Source of the DNA: Notospermus geniculatus
Lineage: Eukaryota; Nemertea; Pilidiophora; Heteronemertea; Lineidae
Direction: 5' to 3'
DNA length: 64,000 bases
Assembly: GCA_002633025.1 (NCBI GenBank)
Contig: NMRB01002508.1
Span: forward strand, 1-64,000
Part shown: piece after piece, positions 1 through 10,875 of the stretch
Numbering within the stretch: the stretch's first letter is position 1
Layout: each line of letters opens with the position of its first letter
Program-made: the position numbers and the translations under genes
Notes under the pieces: generated by a model
Told to the model about the DNA's origin: nothing
The model's database searches: none
The model's input: only the letters and a program-made list of their open reading frames with translations

Positions 1-60
1 GGGGGGGGGGGGGGCATTGCCCCCCGCGGGGTGGGGTGGGGGCATTGCCCCCCGCCCCCT
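1..60. repeat. G/C homopolymer-rich repeat at the window edge
   Basis: The window opens with 14 G, then two GGGGGCATTGCCCCCC units and further C runs. The sequence is low-complexity and self-complementary. Confidence 0.7.
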
Positions 61-445
61 CTAGCTTCACCTCTGGTTGTGATGACAAATGTTTGTCAAG
101 AGCTCCCTGGGCAGAGCACCCGTAGGGGACGTACAGTAAAACCTCGCCATGCACTTGCCCAGAATCAAACGTTAATCTACTGACTTTAATACATGTGTGA
201 GATCGAAATAGGCCGAAGTAGCATTCGTTCCAAGCTGGTACCCTGCAAGTGACCATGTACGGCTCATTTTGCCGAATTCTAAAATTTCGCTGTGAAAATA
301 TCATCTTTTACACAGCAAAATGTGGGCGTGGCAGAACCTTAATGATGCTTATGAATATTAAATACGTACTTGCTGTGTAAATAAAAATTCACTCCTTAGC
401 ATGCTGTGCAAATAGCCCCGGCCTTTTTCTTTTAAGCGGGAGATC

Positions 446-556
446 CACGATTTTGGTTTGAGACGGGGTTGCGTTCCCTTGCGATTACCTAAGGACTTCC
501 AAATGCCATATAAGGTAACCGCAAGGGAACGCAGCCCCATCTCAAGCTAAAATCGC
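446..556. repeat. Foldback element, TTTGAGACGGGGTTGCGTTC family, copy 1
   Basis: Inverted arms GTTTGAGACGGGGTTGCG and CGCAGCCCCATCTCAAGC flank a core of about 25 bp. The same family recurs at 26909-27039. Confidence 0.75.
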
Positions 557-623
557 AAAAGTTCCCGTAGCTCCCGTAATTAACGGGAGTGCGCAAACTA
601 TTGTCCATTTGCGGACAAGCTAT

Positions 624-933
624 TGGGCCGAATTTATATTAGCAAGAGCTTACAAGGCAAAGCCCCAAGGCCAAGCTTTTGCTTGTCAAGGAGGAGCACA
701 AGCCAAATAATTTGCTCACAAACATATTCATAATCAATTGCTTAACCTGATGACCCTTTCTTATAAAACCAAGCAATATTTTCTATCTGATGAAGCTAAT
801 GCTCGCAAGACAAAGCTTCTGCTAATTCTTATAGGGAGTTGCTTGTTCTATGAAGTAAAAGCGAAATTTTATAACTACCTCTTCAAGAAAAAGCCCAGAA
901 AAAGCAAATGCTAGGTTTTATGAATTCGGCCCA
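624..933 (-). repeat. ~310 bp TGGGCCGAATT element, inverted copy
   Basis: The ends are TTGGGCCGAATTTAT and TGAATTCGGCCCA. The body is the reverse complement of the copies at 1127-1440 and 1442-1753. It has no coding capacity and is probably a non-autonomous transposon. Confidence 0.85.
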
Positions 934-1126
934 CTGTTCAGTATCCAGCCCGACTAAGAATTTCGTATCCTTAAAGTTACGGGGCTTTGTGAATAAGGTC
1001 CCTACTTGCGATCGCTTGCGGTGATAGTTGCCGCAACCCCAACGCAAGCTTGCCGGTGATGCATCACCGGCGTACTGCCGGTGTAACGTTTTTCAGTGAG
1101 GCCCGTGAGCCAGTGTGACAATACAA

Positions 1127-1440
1127 TGGGCCGAATTCATAAAAACTAGCATTTGCTTTTTCTGGGCTTTTTCTTGAAGAGGTATTTATAAAATTTCGCT
1201 TTTGCTTCATAGAACAAGCAACTCCCTATAAGAATTAGCAGAAGCTTTGTCTTGCGAGCATTAGCTTCATCAGATAGAAGATCTTGCATGGCTTTATAAG
1301 AAAAGGTCATTAGGTTAAGCAGTTGATTATGAATATGTTTGTGAACAAATTCTTTGGCTTGTGCTTCTCCTTGACAAGCAAAAGCTTGGCCTTGGGGCTT
1401 TGGCTTGTAAGCTTAGCTATGTTTTATAAATTCGGCCCAA
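1127..1440 (+). repeat. ~310 bp TGGGCCGAATT element, direct copy 1
   Basis: TGGGCCGAATTCATAAAAAC at the left and TTATAAATTCGGCCCA at the right. It is near-identical to the next copy and separated from it by one base, with AAT at each junction, which suggests an AAT target duplication. Confidence 0.85.
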
Positions 1441-1441
1441 T

Positions 1442-1753
1442 GGGCCGAATTCATAAAAACTAGCATTTGCTTTTTCTGGGCTTTTTCTTGAAGAGGTATT
1501 TATAAAATTTCGCTTTTGCTTCATAGAACAAGCAACTCCCTATAAGAATTAGCAGAAGCTTTGTCTTGCGAGCATTAGCTTCATCAGATAGAAAATCTTG
1601 CTGGCTTTATAAGAAAAGGTCATTAGGTTAAGCAATTGATTATGAATATGTTTGTGAGCAAATTCTTTGGCTTGTGCTTCTCCTTGACAAGCAAAAGCTT
1701 GGCCTTGGGGCTTTGGCTTGTAAGCTTTTGCTATGTTTTATAAATTCGGCCCA
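1442..1753 (+). repeat. ~310 bp TGGGCCGAATT element, direct copy 2
   Basis: Tandem with the preceding copy. The junction sequence CGGCCCAATGGGCCG joins the two elements back to back with a shared AAT. Confidence 0.85.
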
Positions 1754-2039
1754 ATAGATTGACGGAATAAGCGGCGACTGGACAATGGGCGACACACAGA
1801 GAAACAGCGAGTTCGTTTTCCTGTGTGTTCCGAACAATGGGAATCACACAGAAAAACGGCCACACTGAAAAACGTTACACCTGTTGCCGGAGGCACGCCT
1901 GCGTTGGAGTTGCGATCACCGCATTCCGCCCAACCCAATCGCAAGTAGACCGCAACGAAATCGCGACAGTGGACCGTACTAAAAACGTGTTTTTCGATGG
2001 AGGGGTAGAAAATGTCTAGTCTTCCAATATCGCCTTTTA

Positions 2040-2126
2040 ATGGGAAAAAGGCGAAATGGGAATAAGGCGAAATGGGAAAAGGCGAAATGGGAATAAGGCG
2101 AAATGGGAAAAGGCGATATGGGAATA
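2040..2126. repeat. Short tandem repeat, GGCGAAATGGGAAwAA units
   Basis: At least five imperfect ~15 bp units alternate GGCGAAATGGGAAAA and GGCGAAATGGGAATAA. Confidence 0.85.
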
Positions 2127-2354
2127 AACCGTTGTGGCTGGTGCCTGGTGCCTGTGAACGTGTGCCTGCGTAAGAATAGATGTAATGTACGGCAGTGAAG
2201 ATACGTAATCGGCGGATTTGCGGAAGCAACGTTTACGCTTGATGTGAGCATGGAGGTATATTTTATACCTCCATGATGTGAGCCTAGCATCTCCAATTTC
2301 GCAGACAATGCCAGCACAACAAAATTTAAATGATAATTGCTTGTTCATGTTCAG

Positions 2355-3480
2355 GTCAGATCGACAGAAAAACATAGCGAGCCTGCTGGATTCCATAAAG
2401 GGGGACGTGGAAGACTTCCTGGAGTTGAAGCCGGAGGATGTTGCTTCCAGGGAAGATCTGCAAGGTGAATAGGCCTATAGAGGCTATGCACTGACGTCAT
2501 AAAATGACGTCATCAATGGGTATGACGCCACGCTGGATGGAACTGCGCAGGTAAAAACCGTCAAAAGCGCTGCGCAGTTCCATCCAACATGGCGTCACAA
2601 CTGGCTGATGACGTCACGTGCATAGCCTGTATAGGTTTAGTCTCGCGCAACCAGCCCCTCGGTCATACTCCGAGGTCGTTAGACCGAGGGTCTGGCACGG
2701 AACGCAATTCTCATTGATCGACCTCATTTCGATGATTTGAAATGAGGTCAGCTTCGCTGATTGGCTAGTTTCAAAATTTGGTGACGTAGGCTGCAGGGGA
2801 GTAATGGCGGTGCCCAGAGAACTTGAAGCGTGAAAATTAGTGAGGTGAATCGCCTCAATTTGTGTTGTCAAGTCAATTTATAGTGTCTTTCATTGGAATT
2901 TCAGGCAAGTATATTTATATTTTTTCGATTGGGGAGGGAATTATGCTATAAAAAGTACAGTAGGCCTAACAGCAAGGGGTACAAATACTGCAGTTTTACT
3001 CGCACGCTGAATGCTTTTTGCTTTGATTGTCATCACTGTCAACATTGTGTTCTACGTCATCGGCGGTAGATTGTCCGCCATGATGGATTTTACAAGAAAA
3101 AGGTACCATCCGGACCAGACTCTAAAATTGAAAATTGCAGAGTCTGGTGGCACGAGACTAGTATAGGTTGATAAAAAGAAACGGCAACACGCCAAATTTC
3201 AACTTGTTCCGACCATTTTTCGCGCATGCAGGGCACTTCGAAAATTTGGGGGTTCACATCTGCTCAATGAATGACTCTCTTTTTTCCAGGCGATATCACA
3301 GGCAGTTACAATTCTTTGCAAAAAATTTTGCAAGAAATCGGAGGCCTGCCGGCGGAACGAGGGAATGAGATAAAAGAGAAGGAAATGGCTATTTATCAAG
3401 CCCGGCTCGCTAAACATTACGCTAAACATTACGCAAAATTGGGCTTAAACGTCGAGCTGCCCGTATCAGGTGATAAATAA
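2355..3480 (+). CDS. 3' end of an unrecognised gene (last two exons)
   Basis: Two exons join in phase: 2355-2464 (acceptor TTCATGTTCAG, donor G/GTGAAT, ends phase 1) and 3290-3480 (acceptor TTTTTTCCAG, stop TAA at 3478-3480). They encode about 99 residues, acidic and helical in the first exon (SLLDSIKGDVEDF, LELKPEDVASRED), then NSLQKILQEIGGLP and a basic tail with a doubled AKHYAKHY. The look is a helical or coiled-coil C-terminus. I do not recognise the family. The entry phase of 2355 means the gene starts upstream, probably before the window, because 1-2340 is mostly repeats. A second open frame crosses the first exon, but its composition is poor (Gly/Arg rich). The intron carries a foldback element at 2472-2637. 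Confidence is moderate that this is a real gene and nil on function. Confidence 0.6.
2472..2637. repeat. Foldback element in the intron of the 5' partial gene
   Basis: AGGCTATGCACTGACGTCAT is mirrored by ATGACGTCACGTGCATAGCC. The inner arms are GACGCCACGCTGGATGGAAC and its complement. Confidence 0.7.
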
Positions 3481-4354
3481 ACCCGGTCAAAAGAGAAAAT
3501 ATACGGTAAGTCTGAATCCTCAACGCACTGACACCCCTGTCGTGTCGCTTGTTCTTTTACACCACGGCCCCATTACAACTGTACAAAAATCATGACCAGA
3601 AAGGAATCAAACACAAAAAAGGATCAACTTAAAAATTTTAGCATTTTATAAATGTGGACAGTATCCCTTTAAACCTTAACAGATTTGCATTCTGACTCTT
3701 GCATATGATAGGCAAGACCCTTCTGCATGTTTAGTGCAAATTGTTGAATTCTGACTAGTTGATCTTATGATACAACATTCATGACTGAATTAATCAGAAC
3801 CCCACGAACGATGAGAGCGCAGGGTCATCTGTGTACATTTGAATAGGATTACGTACATTGTACATGGCCCTAATTGTGCTGGATCTGTTATCCTCAGAAG
3901 TGGAATTCAAGGCATCAAGTTGACAGATTCATGTACCCGACTACCATTAAAAACGTTGAAGCTCCTGCCTATTACGTAAAGCCAAAATTCAGGCAATGAG
4001 ATACATCTGGTGGCAACACATGAAGTGTCTCCCTCAGTACCTTTATGTTTGACTAGCAACTACCCGTGGTGACCGGAGATTGTGATTCAACCGAGGATGG
4101 AATGCCCGGCCCTGGTGGAATAGGTGCACCCAACGTGGTGCAGTAGGGAGAATTTAGAAAGCAATCGAACAACACTGCTAAAAAAAGGAAAAATTGAGAC
4201 CACAACAAAGTTCTCTTCGCAAAATCAACCACCCGTTGCATCAGGATATGGTATCCTCTATCATCATGCCGAATTTCGAGACAAAACAAAGCTTCTGAGT
4301 GTGACTTTATTGAGCCGACTTCCAGCATTATTAGGCCTATATAGATTCCTTTAT

Positions 4355-5624
4355 CAGACTGGGCCGTCACGCGGTACCGTGATAGAAACGTGCACGTGAC
4401 TTTGTCGCGCCCAACCGCGCAATGACTATACAAAATACAATATTTGTTTCGGTAGAAAACACCTACAATCCTGCGTGGAGGGGACGGAAACTTCTCACCA
4501 TAAATTTATACAGTTTTTGTCAATGAACAAGCAAGAATTCACTATGTCATACTCACGTTTAAAGATTTTACAGGCAATTTTCGACCGAAATTTACCTTGA
4601 CAGCCGTAATGGCAGGCCTGTCATGCCTACCTGCATTATATGCCATTTTCGGCGCCATAAACGCCTGCAAAGCCTGAAATTCAGTTCAGGTATGTAGATA
4701 AGATGATAGAGATTGCATTTGGACAGGTCATTTCAAAATGACGCTTTTTTTAAACGATTGACGCTTTTTTGAAATTAGACGTGCTAAAGTCTCTTATCTT
4801 CGGGTGGTCTCGGTTAGCCGCGATTGTTGTTGTAATCTTCACAAGTAAACCATTGTAAAACGTTGACTTCAACTGCCCCGTGATATCACGCTGCAGCGCG
4901 ACCACCATTCCCACCATGCTCGGCGAGCAGTTGTGCGGTTGCGCCACATTCGATCCACTTCCTCTTTTCACCACGAAATCACGGTAAAGCGCGAATCACG
5001 GTACCGCGTGACGGCCCAGTCTGNATCGAATGTGGCGCAACCGCACAACTGCTCGCCGAGCATGGTGGGAATGGTGGTCGCGCTGCAGCGTGATATCACG
5101 GGGCAGTTGAAGTCAACGTTTTACAATGGTTTACTTGTGAAGATTACAACAACAATCGCGGCTAACCGAGACCACCCGAAGATAAGAGACTTTAGCACGT
5201 CTAATTTCAAAAAAGCGTCAATCGTTTAAAAAAAGCGTCATTTTGAAATGACCTGTCCAAATGCAATCTCTATCATCTTATCTACATACCTGAACTGAAT
5301 TTCAGGCTTTGCAGGCGTTTATGGCGCCGAAAATGGCATATAATGCAGGTAGGCATGACAGGCCTGCCATTACGGCTGTCAAGGTAAATTTCGGTCGAAA
5401 ATTGCCTGTAAAATCTTTAAACGTGAGTATGACATAGTGAATTCTTGCTTGTTCATTGACAAAAACTGTATAAATTTATGGTGAGAAGTTTCCGTCCCCT
5501 CCACGCAGGATTGTAGGTGTTTTCTACCGAAACAAATATTGTATTTTGTATAGTCATTGCGCGGTTGGGCGCGACAAAGTCACGTGCACGTTTCTATCAC
5601 GGTACCGCGTGACGGCCCAGTCTG
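4355..5624. repeat. 600+600 bp palindrome around a transposon-like end and a single N
   Basis: Arm 4355-4954 and arm 5025-5624 are each exactly 600 nt and inverted, separated by 70 nt ending in N at 5024. The outer ends are CAGACTGGGCCGTCACGCGG and its complement. The same inverted end also sits just before the N (4995-5023), so 4355-5023 alone looks like one 669 bp element with terminal inverted repeats. The second arm looks like a fold-back copy joined at the N. No ORF of interest lies inside. Confidence 0.85.
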
Positions 5625-5920
5625 CTTAATGCAACAGATTTTTTGTGAATATTGTATAAGTAACAAAGCCCATAATACATGTAAGTGGGGTTTAGGTATT
5701 TTGATCCTAGAAACTGCAAGGATCGAGGGATCACATGATCAGCCAAGAAAGTAGTTCCCCGTCAATCACCCGGCACCATCTTGATTACCCACAATCCTGT
5801 GAGCACGGCGTAACAGATTGGTGCGAGGTGGGAGCGCCTTCTGTTGTAACAATGCACGCAACCACACGAGGCTAGCGCCAGCTGGTCAGCCATCGGACTT
5901 AGAATATTTTTTACAGTTCT

Positions 5921-6080
5921 GGGCCCGGTTGCACAAAACTCACGACAGCGCTAACTTGGTGTTAGCGCTAACTTTATGTTAGATGACGTCAAAATCCCTT
6001 GTCTTTTTACGTCATTTAACATAAAGTTAGCGCTAACACCAAGTTAGCGCTAACATGAGTTTTGTGCAACCCAGCCCTGT
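5921..6080. mobile_element. GGGCCCGGTTGCAC foldback element flanked by exact 20 bp direct repeats
   Basis: The arms GGTTGCACAAAACTCA and AGCGCTAACTTGGTGTTAGC recur inverted at the right end. AGAATATTTTTTACAGTTCT is present immediately left (5901-5920) and right (6081-6100). A related copy lies at 53481-53642. Confidence 0.8.
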
Positions 6081-6133
6081 AGAATATTTTTTACAGTTCT
6101 GTAAAATGTTTTGATGAAATTAAAAGGCTGCGA

Positions 6134-6225
6134 AAAAACCATGGCCACACCGGGGCTCGAACCCATGGATTCTGGTTGCTATCCCTACGTTGTAGGGATA
6201 CTGGCTACTGGGCCAGCTGCCAGCG
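6134..6225 (-). repeat. tRNA-derived sequence (pol III-type A and B boxes)
   Basis: On the minus strand an A-box-like TGGCCCAGTAGCC and a B-box-like GGGTTCGAGCCCC are spaced as in a tRNA and are followed by a run of six T. The acceptor stem does not pair and the anticodon loop is not canonical. I read it as a tRNA pseudogene or SINE head, not a working tRNA. Confidence 0.5.
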
Positions 6226-6279
6226 ATAGGAATTTTTGTTCATACAGTTCGTACAATATTATCCATAGGCCTATATGGA

Positions 6280-6336
6280 CCTAACCCTCACTTCTAGCCC
6301 TAGCCCTAACCCTCACCCTCACCCTCACCCGACCCC
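6280..6336. repeat. Degenerate CCCTAA/CCCTCA tract (interstitial telomere-like)
   Basis: CCTAACCCTCACTTCTAGCC is followed by CCCTAACCCTCACCCTCACC. The units are imperfect, so this is a simple repeat resembling TTAGGG arrays. Confidence 0.6.
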
Positions 6337-6630
6337 CAGCTACCCCCTCGCGCCCTAAAAACTATACGGGCGCGGGTCCTTATTACAGTACGAATTTAGT
6401 TCCTACATCAGTCGCATATGTATATCGTGGCGTTACTAGTCCGGCTGACGGGCTAGCTCTAGTCGCACATACTCTTTATGGCAGGGATAGTATTGACGAC
6501 CGGAAGTAGTCAATCTGGGCATGCGCAGGAGGTTGTCCCTGAATGTGTCATTTACATGCTTCTTCTCTGAGAAAATTGTACCTGTTTTTCATGTTCGGCG
6601 AATTTCTTTGTTTTGGATTACATAATATTA

Positions 6631-6873
6631 TAGACCGTTCTCAAATTGACGCAAACGAGAAAGATCTGCGCACTTCCGCCGAAATTTCAACCAACCTCGG
6701 TCTGAAGCTGAATGACGTGACGCAGACAGCCCCGCGACAGTGACGTCGACGACGTTGCGTCAGATTCGACCATTGCTGAATAATGGATTGCGTCACGTCA
6801 CCCGGTTTCAGATCGAGGTTATGGTTGAAATTTCGGAGGAAGTGCGCAGATCTGGGAATTTGAGAACGGTCTA
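6631..6873. repeat. Foldback element, TAGACCGTTCTCAAATT ends
   Basis: TAGACCGTTCTCAAATTGAC at the left is mirrored by AATTTGAGAACGGTCTA at the right. The inner arms AGATCTGCGCACTTCC and GGAAGTGCGCAGATCT match. Confidence 0.8.
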
Positions 6874-7542
6874 TTGTAATTCTTGGGATTTTGCTCACTT
6901 CCTGTGTCTATAAAACTCAGTGATCACATTGGACCCAAACAACAGTCAAGTGGGGGTGTCTTTACTGCTTTTCTCAGAGGGGCCTGGATTGAAGCATGAA
7001 AATTCACAATCTCGTAGGCCTACCTCAAGTAAAATTCCGTGAACGTGATTGGCTCATTTACGTCATGTGACCTTGTGTCATTTCGATATGTCCCCCCGCG
7101 GGCGGTCATATCGCGATATGTTGCCCGCTACCATGGCTACGTACCTCGCAAAGCCTCGGGAGACATATCATCCCAGCGGGGGGACATGAGGTATGTCACC
7201 GGTATGTCACCCGACATTGAGGGCAACATTTTTATAATGTCGGCTCGCCCTTAAGCCTTAAGGGCACGCAAATCCTTTGCCAGGCTGATAGTGAACAATA
7301 GGTTTCCCGCAAATGGACAATACTTAGCGCATTCCCGTAAGTTACGGGAGCTTCGTGAATAAGGTCTCTGGTGGCAGAGTCAGTAAGGTACCGCCTGTGA
7401 CCTCTCCGTAGGAGATTGTGTTTTTATCCCCTGTAAGAATCCCGGCCATTGGTGGATCCCTGTATTTAGCCCAATCAGTGACCGTCTTTTATCTAGGTTT
7501 ACGTATCCGCATCCGCATACGTTGTGATTTCTCAAATGAATT

Positions 7543-7686
7543 AAGCAAGGTTCATTGGCGCACGGATCCGATCCGTTTTCAGTCCGTTTGCCCCTAGTTT
7601 TCCGGATTCGACAACGCAAAAGTCCATTTGATCTATTTTTGCGGACCTGAATCGGACGAAATCCGTGCGCCAATGAACCCTGCTTC
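7543..7686. repeat. Foldback element, AAGCAAGGTTCATTGGCGCA ends
   Basis: The left end AAGCAAGGTTCATTGGCGCA is mirrored by TGCGCCAATGAACCCTGCTT. Confidence 0.8.
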
Positions 7687-8246
7687 AAGGATCCGTCAGA
7701 ACGCAAACGTATCGGGATACGTATACGTTTCGGTTTAAGGATAAGTAGCGGTTCTCAAGTTCTCTAATGATGGGATGTGGACACCCGAACCATGGATCGA
7801 TCTAGAGGGTGTACCTCTCCAAGGTTCGGGTGCGTACATGATACACGCTCTGAGTCGCTGTTCGTTCGAGCCTACCCGGGTCCGCACTTTGGGAAGATAC
7901 GCATGTGCAGAAAGCGTCCTGCGTCTCGGCTATCTCGGCGAGAGTCGGCTTCCAGGCAACCAGGGATTGTCTGACGTATGCACCAAACTTAAATTCTGCT
8001 CGTAAATGATAATTGCACGCTCTGTGCTTACTCAATTCCACGTCTGATACTTTTTACGGTCTTCACCGTTTCCCTGCTTGCAGCCTCAAACGCGCGAAGC
8101 ACAGGCCATTTTATGCCATTCTGACAAAATCTTTTTCATAACCATTTTCACAGCGGTGTTCCACATTGACGTCAGTTTGCTTCGCAGAATGGCCGCGTTG
8201 CGGCGTTCCGGTAACATGGCGTCCAGATGTTGTATCAGAACTTCCC

Positions 8247-8468
8247 TTATACTAGTGTCCCACTGGCGAATTTCGGCCTGCGACAAGGGACGAATGAAAA
8301 ATTCGTAGATCTTCGTAGACTGTCGTCTATGTTCGTAGTGATTCTCTGCCTCCTTGATCCAATGCAAAACACATTAATGCTAAATATCGCAGCTTGTCGA
8401 GGGAATGTCGCAGACTTCAGATTCGCCCCTTGTCGTGGGAAAAAGTCGCCAGTGGGACACTAGTATAA
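8247..8468. repeat. Foldback element, TTATACTAGTGTCCCACTGG ends
   Basis: ATACTAGTGTCCCACTGGCG is mirrored by CGCCAGTGGGACACTAGTAT. A single N follows at 8470. Confidence 0.85.
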
Positions 8469-8469
8469 A

Positions 8470-9643
8470 NGATTGTACGGAGGAGGGTCTATACTTAAAT
8501 AATAAACTTCGTTAAATAGATTACTTTTGGCAAGAATATATAAGTACCAAGAATGTACAACTTAGTAATCAATCAAACGGGTGGGCATTAAGTTACTTTT
8601 TCTGATAATAGAGGGCGTACGGTAATTATAGTCCTTCTAATTAAATAACCAATGTTTAGATTTAAGGGTTGTTGACTGAATTGTATTATTAATAATAACG
8701 TCAATATTCTTATGTAAAGTTACAGGCATATTACTGGCATACAATTTTTTTTTTATTTTGGTGAAACCATGGATTTGTTGTTTAGGTCAGAGTGCCCGAC
8801 CCAGAGATCAAGTACGAAATCAATATGTCGAAAATATGGTCCATTCAAAACTGCTCTGTAGCTCGGTTATTTCTGAGTGCATACAACTGCGGGAGGTGTC
8901 ATTTTGTTCGTAATGATCTTCTCTACACAATAATCCTTCACAAATTAAGATCCCTTCAGTTACAGGATCACCACAGGCAAATTAGTAAACTCACTTTTGG
9001 CACATATTTGGAGCTGTACATTCTTGGTACTTATATATTCTTGCTTTTGGTCATAGAAAAGATATCGAGTTTTCAATGTTGTGCGTGCATTATTTTTTCC
9101 TTAGGTATCCCTTCACCTTAAAAATAATAACCTAGCGGATCCGATAGGAATCTCAGGTCATTTACGGGCGTACCCTCCCTACAGTGCGAAGACATGGGTA
9201 GCGGTTGTAAAGACCCTGGATGCGAGGATGAGTGAATCCTTTTTGAGTATGATAATCAACCTCACTTCTCGTATGATCCACTCCCGACGTTATCATGATT
9301 TATCGACATAAAATATTTTCTAAAAACTCACAAACATGACTGAAGCACCCGGCATAAAAAGGTTAGCATCAGGGAATCCAACGTAGCAGCGACGTAGGCC
9401 TACTAGTCCAGACACCACCAATGAAGCGGTAATGTGGATGACCGTATTATTTCTTGTATTTTATCCAGGTTTGATGGACTTCACAATTAAGGTGCAATAA
9501 CACCGAGTTAGATCAGCTATAACACAACAGGACCAGCTACAACAAAACGAGCCCAGTTACAACAAAAATGAGGACAGGCGTAACAACTAAGAAACAATCA
9601 ACCACTGCAGAAACTAACAACAACAACGACGACGACGACGACG

Positions 9644-9677
<34 letters not shown>

Positions 9678-10169
9678 CGATGAGAACAAGACAACCAACT
9701 AAAGAAATTAGCTGCAAGAGCTGTCGCGTGCCTAATCATCGGAGTCGAGGCGTGTATCCTCTGTGTAATGACATGAGGCTAACCCTAACCCTGACTTTTC
9801 CCATCAGCCAATCATTCTGCTCCTCAGTGAGTAAGAGGTGTTCTGATTGGTTCCGATGATTTGGCAATCGACAACAAAGAGACCAACAACAGCAACCACG
9901 GCACCTAGATTTGACTCAAATGGTTCAATAAAGAGGCAGCGTGTTTGCTGTAGTTGCTGACCGTCAGTATGACGCAGTCGTTTATAGTTGATGTCACAGA
10001 GCTCGTTTTGTGTAGAACCTGTAGAGCAAATTAAAAAGTCATTAAAAGAATGTTACATTCTTCTTCTTGTAGTGTTAATCATTTGCTGGTGTCCGTGATG
10101 AAAATGACCAGTTCTCATACGGTAGATCGTTGATTATAGGCCTACCAAGTGTACCCAAGTTCGAGACCG
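8470..10169. other. No gene recognised
   Basis: AT-rich single-copy-looking DNA. A 109-codon plus-strand frame at 8792-9121 shows no domain and lacks convincing splice context. A CAA/CGA microsatellite lies at 9616-9679. Confidence 0.5.
9616..9679. repeat. CAA/CGA trinucleotide microsatellite
   Basis: Runs of CAA interrupted by six CGA units. Confidence 0.95.
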
Positions 10170-10459
10170 GTGTAACGTTTTTCAGTGAGCAGTGAGGCCC
10201 GTGTGCCAGTGTGACAATACAATAGATTAGAGAGGTTTCCAAAGTGCCCGGTTAGGTCCTACGACGACGTTTATCTATTGTGTGGGTGTACCCAAACAAT
10301 AGATAAACGTCGTCGTATGGCCTAACCGGGCGCTTGCGAAACCTCCCTATTGACTGAATAAGCGGCGACTTGAAAATGCGCGACACACAGAGAAACAACG
10401 AGTCCGTTTCCCAGTGTGTTCCGAACGATGGAAAACGGCCACACTGAAAAACGTTACAC
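10170..10459. mobile_element. GTGTAACGTTTTTCAGTG element with a nested foldback at 10228-10349
   Basis: The ends are GTGTAACGTTTTTCAGTG and CACTGAAAAACGTTACAC. A second inverted-repeat element (TAGAGAGGTTTCC to GAAACCTCCCTA, arms including AACAATAGATAAACGTCGTC) sits within a few bases of the site that is interrupted in the copy at 1081-1880. Confidence 0.8.
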
Positions 10460-10875
10460 GTGACTCGAGTTGCGATGCCACCTGTTCCACACGATGAACG
10501 CACACATTTTAACTTCGGCGACCTGACCATGATTACCTCACTTGATGCCGACTGTTCCGTCGTGGCGCCGGGAATCGTCGATGTGACCTCACATCAGCAT
10601 TATGTCATCGGATGACGAGAGTCATCGTGTCCTAGAAACTCGGTCAGCACAATTATGTCAGGAATTAAGAGCTTGTTGATTCAGTGACAGTCTGTGTCAC
10701 GGATGGGATGACATGTGGGCTTAGCTCACTGTGAATTCGCCTTAATATTGACACAACGGCAACCAGCGCCAGTCTCCAAACCGTGTGTGTCATGTTAAGA
10801 GCTCTTCACCACGATTCGAATGTTCTCGGTTTCCAACGATATATTGGTGTAAAAACTACGTAGCCTACCGCTTCA

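Larger units (their letters stand above)
1081..1880. mobile_element. GTGTAACGTTTTTCAGTG element split by two nested insertions
   Basis: The left end GTGTAACGTTTTTCAGTG is at 1081 and the inverted right end CACTGAAAAACGTTACAC is at 1863-1880. Two ~310 bp elements (1127-1753) interrupt it after ATACAAT. The uninterrupted version of about 172 bp is at 11945-12116. Confidence 0.8.

Noticed and set aside
6280-6336. True telomere or chromosome end
   Set aside because: Units are degenerate and internal; genes continue on both sides.
9616-9679. CRISPR-like or coding poly-Gln/Asn tract
   Set aside because: A simple CAA/CGA microsatellite with no flanking reading frame, in a eukaryotic intergenic region.
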